NCBI GenBank assembly: GCA_011391405.1 | Contig: JAABQQ010000227.1 | Coordinates: 18,100-82,099 of the forward strand | Origin: Gammaproteobacteria bacterium | GTDB taxonomy: Bacteria; Pseudomonadota; Gammaproteobacteria; Steroidobacterales; Steroidobacteraceae | Direction: 5' to 3' | DNA: 64,000 bases | Part shown: one piece after another, positions 14,902 to 23,291 of the stretch | Numbering within the stretch: the first letter of the stretch is position 1 | Layout of the letters: each line of letters opens with the position of its first letter | The notes under the pieces: generated by a model | The model's input: only the letters and a program-made list of their open reading frames with translations | Database searches by the model: none | What the model was told of the DNA's origin: nothing | Position numbers and translations under genes: made by a program

Positions 14902-16995
14902 CTACGCCAGCAAATCCGCCACGCTCACCGACCCGATCTCCTCGAGCGCCCTGGGCGCACCGATCACAAATCCCTGCGCGTAGTCGACGCCGATCTCGCG
15001 CAGGTTCTGCAGCGCCGACTCGCTTTCGACCGACTCGGCGACGACCACCTTTCCCATCACGTGCCCGATCTCCTTGATCGAGCGCACCATGGCGTAGTCG
15101 ACGCGGTCCTGCGACATGTTGCCGATGAACATGCCGTCGATCTTGAGGTAATCGACGCCCAGCGCCTTGAGGTAGGCAAACGAAGACACGCCGCTGCCGA
15201 AATCGTCCAGCGCGAACGAACACCCGATGCGCCGCAGCGCCATGATCAGCGCATTGGCCTTGCCCAGGTTGCCGATCGCGATGTTCTCGGCGGTCTCGAA
15301 GCCGACGCTCCGCGGATCCACCCCGCTCGCCGCGAGGCTCTGGCGGATGAACTCGCCCGTTTCGGGATCGGCGACGCTGTCGCGCGAGAGATTGATGAAG
15401 ATGCGCGAGATGCGCTTGAAGACTTCGGCGTGCGTCCGCGCCCATTCGATCGCCGTCGCGATCACCCAGCGGTCGTAGCGGACCGAGAGGTTGTAGCGTT
15501 CCACGGCCGGCAGGAAAGCGCCGGGAGGTACGACGCGGCCGGTCTCGTCGCGCATGCGCAGCAGCATTTCGTAATGGGGCAGGCGTGGCGTGGCGTCGGG
15601 AGGCTGGGTCAGCGGGCGGATTTCCTGCGCTTCGAGAAACAGCCGGTTCTCGACCAGCGCGCGTTTTGCGCGCGCCACCCAATCCATTTCACCGTGGCGC
15701 CGCTCGAGCAGCAGCGCGTCTTCCTTGTACACGGCCACCCGGTGCCGACCCGAGTCCTTGGCCGAGTAGCAGGCGGAGTCGGCCGCATTCATCACCTGCG
15801 TCAGGCGCTTGAAGTGCGAATCGATCGCGACCAGGCCGATGCTGACGCCGAGCGCGAACTTGTTCGTGCCCCAGACGAACTCGAATTCGTCGACGGTCTG
15901 CAGCAGGTTGTTGGCGACCTGCTGTGCGTCCTCGGGCTTGCAGTTGTGCAGCAGCACGCCGAACTCGTCGCCGCCGAGGCGCGCCACGACGTCGTTCGTG
16001 CGAACCCGCTGCTGCAGCACTTCGCCGAGCTGTCGCAACAACTCGTCGCCGGCGACGTGGCCGCTGGTGTCGTTCACCGTCTTGAAGCGGTCGAGGTCGA
16101 GGTAGAGCATTGCGTGCTCCGCCCCCGTCGCCTGCGACATCTCGAGCGCGCGCTGCAGCCGCAGCTCGAATTCACGGCGGTTCGACAGGCCCGTCAGGGC
16201 GTCGTGACTCGCTTCGTACGACAGCTGCTGTGAAAGCTCGTGGGCAGCCGTGATGTCGGTCAGGGTGCCTTCGTAGAACAGCGTGCGGCCGTCCGCATCG
16301 CTCACTGCACGGGAATTCTCCAGGACGACGATCTTGGTGCCGTCCTTGCGCTTCAACACGAGTTCGGCGTTGCGGACTTCCCCGGTCTCCTGCATCGCCC
16401 GGGTCCAGTTGCCGCGATGCTCCGGATCCATGTAGATGTCGTGGGCGACGTCGACCTCGAGCAGTTCGTCCTCGGAATCGTAGCCGAGCATGCGCACGAG
16501 CGCCGGATTCGCCGCCATGAATTTGCCGTCCGCGGTCGTCTGGAACACGCCAGCCGTCACGTTCTGGAACAGTTCGCGATAACGCTGCTCCGACGCCTTC
16601 AGGGCCAGCATCGTGTGCGTGCGCTCGGTCGCGTACCGCAGCACGCGCTCGACCAGCGTCGCGCTGAGATGGTCGCGCTGCATGGCATCGAGCGCTCCGC
16701 GCGCAATGGCTTCCGCGCCGATTTCGTCCTCGCCCGCGCCGACGAGGACCACGATCGGCACGTGTGTCGCCTTCGGCTGGAGGCGGAGGAAGGTCGTGAG
16801 GCCGTCGCTGTCGGGCAGCGTCAGTTCCAGCAGGATCGCGTCGATGCGGCCGTGCTTGATGCGGCTGAGCGCTTCTGCGAGCGACGACACCACCTCGAGC
16901 CGGTACGGCTGCCCGCGGATCGCGGCCAGCGCCTCGGCAAGGTACACCTTGTCGGCAGGCAGGGCGCTGATGAGCAGGACCGTGGCAGTAGACAT
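14902..16995 (-). CDS. Cyclic-di-GMP enzyme: pseudo-receiver, PAS, GGDEF, EAL
   Basis: 697 residues. Residues 1-115 are a receiver-like fold in which the phospho-acceptor is Glu57 (AILLELTLPDSDG), the acidic pocket is replaced (LLISALPAD), and the conserved Thr and Lys are missing, so phosphorylation is unlikely. A PAS domain spans about 133-252 (FQNVTAGVFQTTADGKFMAAN). GGDEF is intact at 341-345 with an inhibitory I-site RTND at 332-335. The EAL domain (about 440-690) reads EML at 476-478 but keeps the usual metal and catalytic residues: INLS, FETAEN, DDFGSG (597-602), DYLKIDG, AESVE and YAQGF. Both diguanylate cyclase and phosphodiesterase activity are thus possible. It is monocistronic with its own terminator. 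Confidence 0.92.
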   Translation of the reverse strand: MSTATVLLISALPADKVYLAEALAAIRGQPYRLEVVSSLAEALSRIKHGRIDAILLELTLPDSDGLTTFLRLQPKATHVPIVVLVGAGEDEIGAEAIARGALDAMQRDHLSATLVERVLRYATERTHTMLALKASEQRYRELFQNVTAGVFQTTADGKFMAANPALVRMLGYDSEDELLEVDVAHDIYMDPEHRGNWTRAMQETGEVRNAELVLKRKDGTKIVVLENSRAVSDADGRTLFYEGTLTDITAAHELSQQLSYEASHDALTGLSNRREFELRLQRALEMSQATGAEHAMLYLDLDRFKTVNDTSGHVAGDELLRQLGEVLQQRVRTNDVVARLGGDEFGVLLHNCKPEDAQQVANNLLQTVDEFEFVWGTNKFALGVSIGLVAIDSHFKRLTQVMNAADSACYSAKDSGRHRVAVYKEDALLLERRHGEMDWVARAKRALVENRLFLEAQEIRPLTQPPDATPRLPHYEMLLRMRDETGRVVPPGAFLPAVERYNLSVRYDRWVIATAIEWARTHAEVFKRISRIFINLSRDSVADPETGEFIRQSLAASGVDPRSVGFETAENIAIGNLGKANALIMALRRIGCSFALDDFGSGVSSFAYLKALGVDYLKIDGMFIGNMSQDRVDYAMVRSIKEIGHVMGKVVVAESVESESALQNLREIGVDYAQGFVIGAPRALEEIGSVSVADLLA

Positions 16996-17087
16996 AAGGT
17001 GCCGAGTATACGGCCGCCGCGGGAGCCAGAACTGTGATGTCCGGCCGCGTTACAGCCGCCGCGGGTGCCCCGAATTGCGAACCGGCG

Positions 17088-18038
17088 CTAGAAAGGGAGC
17101 TTCTCGCGGTAGTCCGCCGAGCGGATGACGAGCACGTCGCACGGCAGCCGGTCCAGCACGCGCTCGGCCGTGCTGCCGATGAACACCTCGCGCAGCCGGC
17201 TGCGCGACACGGCACCCATCACGACGAGATCGACGTGGTCTTCGGTCGCGACGCGCGGCAGCACTTCGGCGGCCGACCCCTGCAGCACACGCACGGATTT
17301 CTCCCCCAGGCCATGCGCCTGGGTAATCTCCCGCGTCGCCGCAGCAACACGCGTGCGTTCGGACTCGAGCAGGTCCGCGACGCTCAGTTCCTGGGCGAGC
17401 GGCACGCCCGCGAATCCGGTGGTTGCAGCGAGCAGCGCGGCAGGGAAAAAGGCATGGACAGCTTCGACCGTCCCGTCGAGCTGTCGGGCCAGGAATTGCG
17501 CGGCGTCCAGGATGTCGTGATCGAGCGCGGCCGGTTTGTCGCCGTGATGGCCCGGATCAAGCGCCGCGAGAATGCGCGGCTGCGCGGACCAGTCCGCTGT
17601 CCGGCTCAACAGCAACGGCACCGGGCAGCGCCGGACCAGGTTCCAGTCCGTGTTGGTGAAGAGTGCGCGACGGAGGAAGGAATGGTAGTGGGTGTCCTTG
17701 ACCATCAGGTCGGGCTCGAATTCGGCGACGCGGCGCAGGATGCCCTCGTGCAGCGGGTTATCCCAGTGCACGTGGGTTGTGACATCGAGCCCACCGGCAC
17801 GTAATTCGTCGGCCAGGTCTTCGAGATATGCCGCCCGCTCGGCAATGAATTCCTCGCGCAGCCGGCGTAGCTCGTCGGTGTCGAAGAACGGCTGCCCCGT
17901 CAGCGCGGGATCGAAGTCGCAGGCGAACAATTCGAGCGCGGCGCCGCTCAACCGGGCCAGTCGCGCCGCCTTCGCGGCACCGACCTGCACGTCCACGGTG
18001 GGATCGATTACGGCCAGGATTCGATCGAGGCGTTGCAT
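17088..18038 (-). CDS. uspE: Tandem universal stress protein (UspE-like)
   Basis: 316 residues made of two Usp domains, as in E. coli UspE. The second ends with the ATP-binding pattern GAVSRSRLREVFIGSTAERVL followed by DVLVIR; the first (RILAVIDPTVDVQVGAAKAA) has a less canonical nucleotide loop. These cytoplasmic proteins respond to stress and energy limitation. The gene is divergent from ccoN, consistent with the frequent linkage of uspE to low-oxygen regulation and cbb3 oxidase genes. Its promoter must lie in the 217-bp shared intergenic region. Confidence 0.87.
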   Translation of the reverse strand: MQRLDRILAVIDPTVDVQVGAAKAARLARLSGAALELFACDFDPALTGQPFFDTDELRRLREEFIAERAAYLEDLADELRAGGLDVTTHVHWDNPLHEGILRRVAEFEPDLMVKDTHYHSFLRRALFTNTDWNLVRRCPVPLLLSRTADWSAQPRILAALDPGHHGDKPAALDHDILDAAQFLARQLDGTVEAVHAFFPAALLAATTGFAGVPLAQELSVADLLESERTRVAAATREITQAHGLGEKSVRVLQGSAAEVLPRVATEDHVDLVVMGAVSRSRLREVFIGSTAERVLDRLPCDVLVIRSADYREKLPF

Positions 18039-18066
18039 GAGGTGCCTCCCTTTGGCACGCGTTGCC

Positions 18067-18081
18067 GCACAATTAATGTGC
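18067..18081. promoter_or_regulatory. Perfect 5+5 inverted repeat in the uspE-ccoN intergenic region
   Basis: GCACAATTAATGTGC has arms GCACA/TGTGC around a 5-nt AT centre. It lies 29 bp upstream of the uspE start and about 175 bp upstream of ccoN. It does not match the FNR/FixK box TTGAT-N4-ATCAA, which I could not find in this region. It is a candidate regulator-binding site only. Confidence 0.3.
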
Positions 18082-18129
18082 GACGACGCGATTCGACCCG
18101 CAATGCGGGGAAGTCACTTCGGAAAGTAC

Positions 18130-18155
18130 GTAGGGGGTCTGATTCCTGTCCCTAC
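18130..18155. repeat. Small hairpin with 14-nt loop upstream of ccoN
   Basis: GTAGGG (18130-18135) and CCCTAC (18150-18155) enclose the 14-nt loop GGTCTGATTCCTGT. The layout (GC-rich self-complementary ends around a 14-nt unpaired core) resembles in miniature the larger palindromes at 10865, 58902 and 63872. It lies in the uspE-ccoN intergenic region. Confidence 0.4.
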
Positions 18156-18255
18156 TGCCGCTGAGCGTGTGTGATCTTTAGCATTCGCGTGACGTTCTGC
18201 GCCCCCGGGGCGGAACGGCACCTGTTCTCTTTTCCCTCCGAGGCGACCGAAGAAA

Positions 18256-19671
18256 ATGACGGCCACTCACTACAACGACAAGGTGGTCCGGCAGTTCGCG
18301 ATCATGACCGTGGTCTGGGGAATCGTCGGCATGCTCGTCGGCGTCCTGATCGCGGCGCAACTGCTGTGGCCCGACCTGCTGCCCCCGTACTCGTTCCTGT
18401 CCTTCGCGCGGCTGCGCCCGCTGCACACCAATGCGGTGATCTTCGCGTTCGGCGGCTCGGCGCTGTTCGCGACGTCGTACTACATCGTGCAGCGCACCTG
18501 CCACACGCGGCTGTTCCTGGACAAGCTCGCGGCGTTCACGTTCTGGGGCTGGCAAGTGGTCATCCTGCTGGCGGCGATCACGCTGCCGCTCGGCATGACC
18601 ACCTCGAAAGAGTACGCGGAACTCGAGTGGCCGATCGACATCCTGATAGCGATCGTCTGGGTCGCCTACGCCGTCGTCTTCTTCGGGACGATCGCGCTGC
18701 GCAAGGTGAAGCACATCTACGTCGCGAACTGGTTCTTCGCGGCCTACATCATCACCATCGCCGTGCTGCACATCGTCAACAGCCTCGCCATCCCGGTGAC
18801 GCTGACCAAGTCGTACAGTGTCTATCCCGGCGTGGTGGATGCGATGGTGCAGTGGTGGTACGGTCACAACGCGGTCGGCTTCTTCCTGACCGCGGCCTTC
18901 CTCGGCATGATGTACTACTTCGTGCCGAAGCAGGCGGGCCGCCCGGTCTATTCCTACCGGCTCTCCGTCGTGCACTTCTGGGCCCTGATCTCCACCTACA
19001 TGTGGGCCGGCCCGCACCACCTGCACTACACGACGCTGCCCGACTGGGCGCAGTCGCTCGGCATGGTGTTCTCGCTGATCCTGCTCGCGCCGTCGTGGGG
19101 CGGCATGATCAACGGCATGATGACCCTCTCCGGCGCCTGGCATAAGTTGCGCACCGACCCGATCCTGAAGTTCATGATCGTGTCGCTCTCGTTCTACGGC
19201 ATGTCGACCTTCGAAGGTCCGATGATGTCGATCAAGACCGTCAACTCGCTTTCGCACTACACCGACTGGACGATCGGCCACGTGCACTCCGGCGCGCTCG
19301 GCTGGGTGGCGATGATCTCGATCGGCACGATGTACGCGCTGATCCCGAAGCTCTACGGACGCGAGCAGATGTACAGCGTCAAGCTCATCGACGTGCACTT
19401 CTGGACGACGACCGTCGGCGTGGTGCTCTACATCACCTCGATGTGGATCGCCGGCGTGATGCAGGGCCTGATGTGGCGCGCGACGAACGCCGACGGCACG
19501 CTCACCTACGCGTTCATCGAATCGATCAAGTCGACCTACCCGTACTACGCGGTTCGCCTCGCCGGCGGCACCATGGTGTTCGCGGGCATGTTGCTCATGG
19601 CCTGGAACGTCTGGAAGACGGTTGCGGGCCGGACGACGACTGCGGATTCGCCCGTCGTGCAGCCCGCCTGA
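18256..19671 (+). CDS. ccoN: cbb3-type cytochrome c oxidase subunit I
   Basis: 471 residues and about 12 transmembrane helices, the standard CcoN size. Haem and copper ligand histidines are recognisable in [46 protein letters not shown] and [11 protein letters not shown]. It is the catalytic subunit of the high-affinity terminal oxidase that reduces oxygen to water and pumps protons in the inner membrane. It heads the ccoNOQP operon, with 12 bp between it and ccoO. No FNR/FixK box was found in the upstream 217 bp. Confidence 0.97.
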   Translation: MTATHYNDKVVRQFAIMTVVWGIVGMLVGVLIAAQLLWPDLLPPYSFLSFARLRPLHTNAVIFAFGGSALFATSYYIVQRTCHTRLFLDKLAAFTFWGWQVVILLAAITLPLGMTTSKEYAELEWPIDILIAIVWVAYAVVFFGTIALRKVKHIYVANWFFAAYIITIAVLHIVNSLAIPVTLTKSYSVYPGVVDAMVQWWYGHNAVGFFLTAAFLGMMYYFVPKQAGRPVYSYRLSVVHFWALISTYMWAGPHHLHYTTLPDWAQSLGMVFSLILLAPSWGGMINGMMTLSGAWHKLRTDPILKFMIVSLSFYGMSTFEGPMMSIKTVNSLSHYTDWTIGHVHSGALGWVAMISIGTMYALIPKLYGREQMYSVKLIDVHFWTTTVGVVLYITSMWIAGVMQGLMWRATNADGTLTYAFIESIKSTYPYYAVRLAGGTMVFAGMLLMAWNVWKTVAGRTTTADSPVVQPA

Positions 19672-19683
19672 AGGTAATCACGC

Positions 19684-20292
19684 ATGAACCACGATGCAGT
19701 AGAAAAGAAAGTCGGCCTGCTCGGCGTGCTGATCGCGCTGGTGATCAGCGTCGGCGGCCTGGTCGAAATCGTCCCGCTGTTCTTCCAGGCGTCGGTCACC
19801 CAGCCGGCCCCGGGAATCAAGCCGTACGAGGCGCTGCGGCTCGAGGGCCGCGACATTTATGTCCGAGAGGGTTGCTATCTCTGCCACTCGCAGATGATCC
19901 GGCCGTTCCGCTCGGAGACCGAGCGCTACGGGCCGTACTCGCTGCCGGGCGAGTCGGTGTACGACCGCCCGTTCCAGTTCGGCTCGAAGCGCACGGGGCC
20001 GGACCTCGCCCGCGTCGGCGGCCGGTACTCGGACGACTGGCATCGCGTGCACCTGCTCAACCCGCGTGACGTCGTGCCGGAATCGAACATGCCGCGCTTC
20101 CCGTGGCTCGCCGACGGCAAGGTCGACGGCGCGCTCACGACGAAGAAGATGAAAGCCCTGCGCAAGCTCGGCGAGCCGTATACCGACGCGGACATTGCCG
20201 GAGCCGCTGCAGCAGTCGAGGGCAAGTCGGAACTCGACGCGCTCATCGCCTACCTGCAGGGCCTCGGCACGAACCTCAAGGCGGGAACCTGA
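19684..20292 (+). CDS. ccoO: cbb3-type cytochrome c oxidase subunit II (monohaem cytochrome c)
   Basis: 202 residues. An N-terminal anchor helix ([23 protein letters not shown]) precedes a periplasmic cytochrome c domain with haem motif CYLCH at about 64-68, within the conserved [15 protein letters not shown]. The axial methionine is probably in [11 protein letters not shown]. It receives electrons from CcoP and passes them to CcoN. Confidence 0.96.
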   Translation: MNHDAVEKKVGLLGVLIALVISVGGLVEIVPLFFQASVTQPAPGIKPYEALRLEGRDIYVREGCYLCHSQMIRPFRSETERYGPYSLPGESVYDRPFQFGSKRTGPDLARVGGRYSDDWHRVHLLNPRDVVPESNMPRFPWLADGKVDGALTTKKMKALRKLGEPYTDADIAGAAAAVEGKSELDALIAYLQGLGTNLKAGT

Positions 20293-20295
20293 GGC

Positions 20296-20466
20296 ATGGA
20301 CATCGGCACGGTACGCGGATTGATCACGGCTGCGCTGTTCATCGCGTTTCTCGCGCTGGTGTTCTGGGCCTACAGCAAGCGTCGCAAGGCGGACTTCGAC
20401 GAGCTGGCACGCATGCCGCTCGAAGACGACCCGCCCGTAAAAGAGCAAGGGAGCAAGACCCCATGA
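20296..20466 (+). CDS. ccoQ: cbb3-type oxidase subunit IV (CcoQ)
   Basis: 56 residues: one membrane helix (GLITAALFIAFLALVFWAY) followed by a basic-then-acidic tail (SKRRKADFDELARMPLEDDP), the typical CcoQ architecture. It stabilises the assembled oxidase. ATG lies 3 bp after the ccoO stop, and the stop overlaps the ccoP start by 4 bp (ATGA). Confidence 0.93.
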   Translation: MDIGTVRGLITAALFIAFLALVFWAYSKRRKADFDELARMPLEDDPPVKEQGSKTP

Positions 20467-21362
20467 CTACTGGTTGGAGCCTGTTCGTCATCATCCTGAC
20501 GATCGCAAACATCCTGGCCTGCTTCTGGCTGCTGCGCTGGACTTCGAAGCCGCGCACGGCCAGCGAAAAGATCGGCGGCGGCGCCGACACCGGGCACGTC
20601 TGGGACAAGGACCTGCGCGAATACAACAACCCGCTGCCGAAGTGGTGGCTGTGGCTGTTCTACATCACCATCGCGTTCGGGCTTCTGTACCTGGCGTTCT
20701 ATCCGGGCCTCGGCAATTTCGCCGGCCTCGGCGGCTGGACCCAGGCGGGTCAGTACGAGCAGGAAAGGGCCGCGGTGGAAGCGCGTGCCGCCGCGCTGCT
20801 GGCCCCGCTTGCCGGGCTGCCGGTCGCCGAACTCGTGAACAACGAGCAGGCAATGTCGACGGCGCACAACCTGTTCCAGCAGAACTGCGCACAGTGCCAC
20901 GGCTCGGACGGCGGCGGCGCCGCGGGCTTCCCGAACCTGCGCGACGCCGACTGGCAGTGGGGTAGCGACGCGGACTCCGTCGTCGCGACCATCGTAGCCG
21001 GTCGTGTTGCAGCGATGCCGCCCTGGGCCGCCGTGATCGGCGAGCCTGGCGTGGAAGAAGCCGTCGCGTACGTGCAGACGCTGAGCGGCCAGCAGGCTGA
21101 TGCCACGAAAGCGGCGGCGGGCCAGGTGCACTTCCAGACACTCTGCGCCGCGTGCCATGGCGTGGACGGCAAGGGCAATCCGCTGCTCGGCGCGCCCGAC
21201 CTGACAGACGAGACCTGGCTGTACGGCGGGGATGCCGGGACGCTCAAACAGACTCTCATGAACGGCCGCAACGGCCAGATGCCGGCGTGGGGCGACAAGC
21301 TCGGCGAGCAGCGCATCAAGCTGCTGGCCGCCTACGTCACGAAGCTGGCGGCGGGCAAGTAA
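20463..21362 (+). CDS. ccoP: cbb3-type cytochrome c oxidase subunit III (dihaem cytochrome c)
   Basis: 299 residues from ATG 20463 (MTTGWSLFVIIL). Two N-terminal helices (about 5-22 and 58-76) are followed by two cytochrome c domains with haem motifs CAQCH and CAACH. AMPPWAAVIG and MPAWGDKLG probably carry the axial methionines. GHVWDKDLREYNNPLPKWW is a family signature. It is the entry point for electrons from soluble cytochromes c. Confidence 0.96.
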   Translation: MTTGWSLFVIILTIANILACFWLLRWTSKPRTASEKIGGGADTGHVWDKDLREYNNPLPKWWLWLFYITIAFGLLYLAFYPGLGNFAGLGGWTQAGQYEQERAAVEARAAALLAPLAGLPVAELVNNEQAMSTAHNLFQQNCAQCHGSDGGGAAGFPNLRDADWQWGSDADSVVATIVAGRVAAMPPWAAVIGEPGVEEAVAYVQTLSGQQADATKAAAGQVHFQTLCAACHGVDGKGNPLLGAPDLTDETWLYGGDAGTLKQTLMNGRNGQMPAWGDKLGEQRIKLLAAYVTKLAAGK

Positions 21363-21365
21363 AGA

Positions 21366-21701
21366 GTGCGCAAGGCATCGGGCGAGTACACGGGCAGACT
21401 GCGGTGGCCGCGTCTCGGACAGGACCTGGCCATCGTGGCCTGGCCGTCGTTTCTCGTCGCCAGCGTGGCGACGATGGTGTGCTTCGGGTTCATCGACCCG
21501 GTGCTGGTCGGCAACGACGATTACCCGCCACCGGCTTTCCAGACGCGCATGACGGGCTACGCGGTCGGCTTCTTCTTTTTCTGGCTGATCGCAGCACTGT
21601 CGAGCCTGATGACGCTGTACCTGGTGCGAACGGCGAATCCCGAACCGCCAGACGAACGGACTGACGAGGGGACTGCCGAAGGGACGCGGAGTCCCGAATG
21701 A
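21366..21701 (+). CDS. Small two-helix membrane protein of the cco cluster, unknown function
   Basis: 111 residues from a GTG start 3 bp after the ccoP stop. Two hydrophobic segments (about 22-44, FLVASVATMVCFGFI, and 67-88, VGFFFFWLIAALSSLMTLYLV) flank a short loop with DDYPPPAFQTRM. The tail is hydrophilic and acidic/threonine-rich (ERTDEGTAEGT). Its stop overlaps the ccoG start by 4 bp (ATGA), so it is translated as part of the oxidase operon. I do not recognise a named family; its position suggests a role in oxidase assembly. Confidence 0.75.
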   Translation: MRKASGEYTGRLRWPRLGQDLAIVAWPSFLVASVATMVCFGFIDPVLVGNDDYPPPAFQTRMTGYAVGFFFFWLIAALSSLMTLYLVRTANPEPPDERTDEGTAEGTRSPE

Positions 21702-23080
21702 ACGAAGCCGAGGCCCCCGTCGACGGTGCGCTGTACGCAGCCCGCCAGAAGATCTATCCCCGTGACATCAAGGGCCGCTTCCAGCGGCTGCGCGTCTACG
21801 CGGTCTTCGCGCTGCTCGGCCTCTACTACGTGCTGCCGTGGATTCGCTGGGGCGAACGCCAGGCCGTGCTGTTCGACCTGCCCGCACGCAAGTTCCACAT
21901 TTTCGGCCTGACGCTCTGGCCGCAGGATTTCTACTTCCTGACCTGGCTGCTGATCATCGCGGCCCTGGCGCTGTTCTTCTTCACTGCACTCGCCGGTCGG
22001 CTGTTCTGCGGCTACGCGTGTCCGCAGACGGTCTGGACCGAAACCTTCGTCTGGATCGAACGCTGGGTCGAAGGCAGTCGCACGCAGCAGATGAAGCTGG
22101 CCAGGGCGCCCCTGAGCGGCGCAAAGCTCCTGCGCAAGGGCACGAAATACTTCCTCTGGCTCGCCTTCGCGCTGTGGACCGGCTTCACGTTCGTCGGCTA
22201 CTTCACGCCGATCACCGAGCTCGCCGGCAACGTCGTGACCTTCTCGACCGGCCCATGGGAAACCTTCTGGGTGCTGTTCTACGGCGGCGCCACCTACGTC
22301 AACGCGGGCTTCATGCGCGAGCAGGTCTGCAAGTACATGTGTCCGTACGCGCGCTTCCAGAGCGCCATGTTCGACCAGGACACGCTGATCATCACGTACG
22401 ACGAGAAGCGGGGCGAACCGCGTGGCGCGCGCAAGAAGGGCTCGGACCCCAAGGCGGCTGGCCTCGGCGACTGCGTCGACTGCACGGTCTGCGTGCAGGT
22501 CTGCCCGACCGGAATCGACATCCGCAAGGGCCTGCAGTACGAGTGCATCGCGTGCGCAGCCTGCATCGACGCGTGCGACGAGGTCATGGCAAAGGTCGGT
22601 TACCCCAAGGGCCTGATCCGCTACGACACGCAGAGCGGCCTCGAGGGCAAGGCGAAGCATGTGCTGCGGCCACGTACGATCATCTACGGGTCCCTGATCG
22701 CCTTGTTGATCGCCGGCTTCGCCTACACGATCACGCATCGCAACCTCGTCGCCGTCGACGTCATTCGCGACCGCAACGCGCTGTTCCGCGAGCTGCCGGG
22801 CGGCCTGATCGAGAACGTGTACAGCGTGAAGATCCTGAACAAGGACGCCGCCGGGCACGGGTTCTCGATCACCGCGGACGGCCTCCCTGGCCTGCAGGTC
22901 GATTACGGTACGGACGTAGTCGAGGTCGGCGCCGGCGACGTGCAGAGCGTCGCGGTCCGGTTGCGCGTGCCGCGCGGCGAACTCAAAGGCGGCTCGGACA
23001 TCCTTTTCACGATCCGCACGCAGGACGAGCGCGCGCTCGAAGCGACGGGCAAGGCCCGTTTCCTCGTCCCCACGAACTGA
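21698..23080 (+). CDS. ccoG: cbb3 oxidase accessory protein CcoG (4Fe-4S membrane protein)
   Basis: 460 residues. Membrane helices flank a FixG-type core with FCGYACPQTVW and two ferredoxin-like clusters, CVDCTVCVQVCP and CIACAACIDACD. VCKYMCPYARFQ is a further conserved cysteine motif. The C-terminal periplasmic part is an Ig-like FixG_C domain (from about LVAVDVIRDRN). CcoG is implicated in copper reduction and delivery during cbb3 assembly. Confidence 0.95.
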   Translation: MNEAEAPVDGALYAARQKIYPRDIKGRFQRLRVYAVFALLGLYYVLPWIRWGERQAVLFDLPARKFHIFGLTLWPQDFYFLTWLLIIAALALFFFTALAGRLFCGYACPQTVWTETFVWIERWVEGSRTQQMKLARAPLSGAKLLRKGTKYFLWLAFALWTGFTFVGYFTPITELAGNVVTFSTGPWETFWVLFYGGATYVNAGFMREQVCKYMCPYARFQSAMFDQDTLIITYDEKRGEPRGARKKGSDPKAAGLGDCVDCTVCVQVCPTGIDIRKGLQYECIACAACIDACDEVMAKVGYPKGLIRYDTQSGLEGKAKHVLRPRTIIYGSLIALLIAGFAYTITHRNLVAVDVIRDRNALFRELPGGLIENVYSVKILNKDAAGHGFSITADGLPGLQVDYGTDVVEVGAGDVQSVAVRLRVPRGELKGGSDILFTIRTQDERALEATGKARFLVPTN

Positions 23081-23093
23081 TAGGCTTGAAGCC

Positions 23094-23291
23094 ATGAGCA
23101 ACCAGACCGAGCGGCCCTGGTACCGTCAGTTCTATCCCTGGATGCTGATCGCGCTGCCCGCATCCGCCGTGATCGGCGGGTTCGTCACGCTGTACATCGC
23201 GATCACCCATCCCGACACGCTGGTCCGCAAGGACTGCGTGCGCGACGGCGTCACGATCGTTTGCGGCAAGGACGCCCCGCGGAGCCCATGA
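23094..23291 (+). CDS. Very short FixH/CcoH-like membrane protein
   Basis: 65 residues. The N-terminus PWYRQFYPWMLIALPASAVIGGFVTLYIAI, with HPDTLV after it, is the conserved membrane anchor of FixH/CcoH, but the periplasmic domain of about 90-100 residues that normally follows is missing, replaced by RKDCVRDGVTIVCGKDAPRSP with two cysteines. It lies between ccoG and ccoI, exactly where ccoH belongs, and its stop overlaps the ccoI ATG. It is therefore either a minimal CcoH or a relic; no frameshifted remainder is visible because ccoI begins at once. Confidence 0.75.
   Translation: MSNQTERPWYRQFYPWMLIALPASAVIGGFVTLYIAITHPDTLVRKDCVRDGVTIVCGKDAPRSP

Noticed and set aside
18054-18075. TTTGGCACGCGTTGCCGCAC as a sigma-54 promoter upstream of ccoN
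   Set aside because: The GG and GC elements are not at the required 10-nt spacing (11 nt), which sigma-54 does not tolerate.
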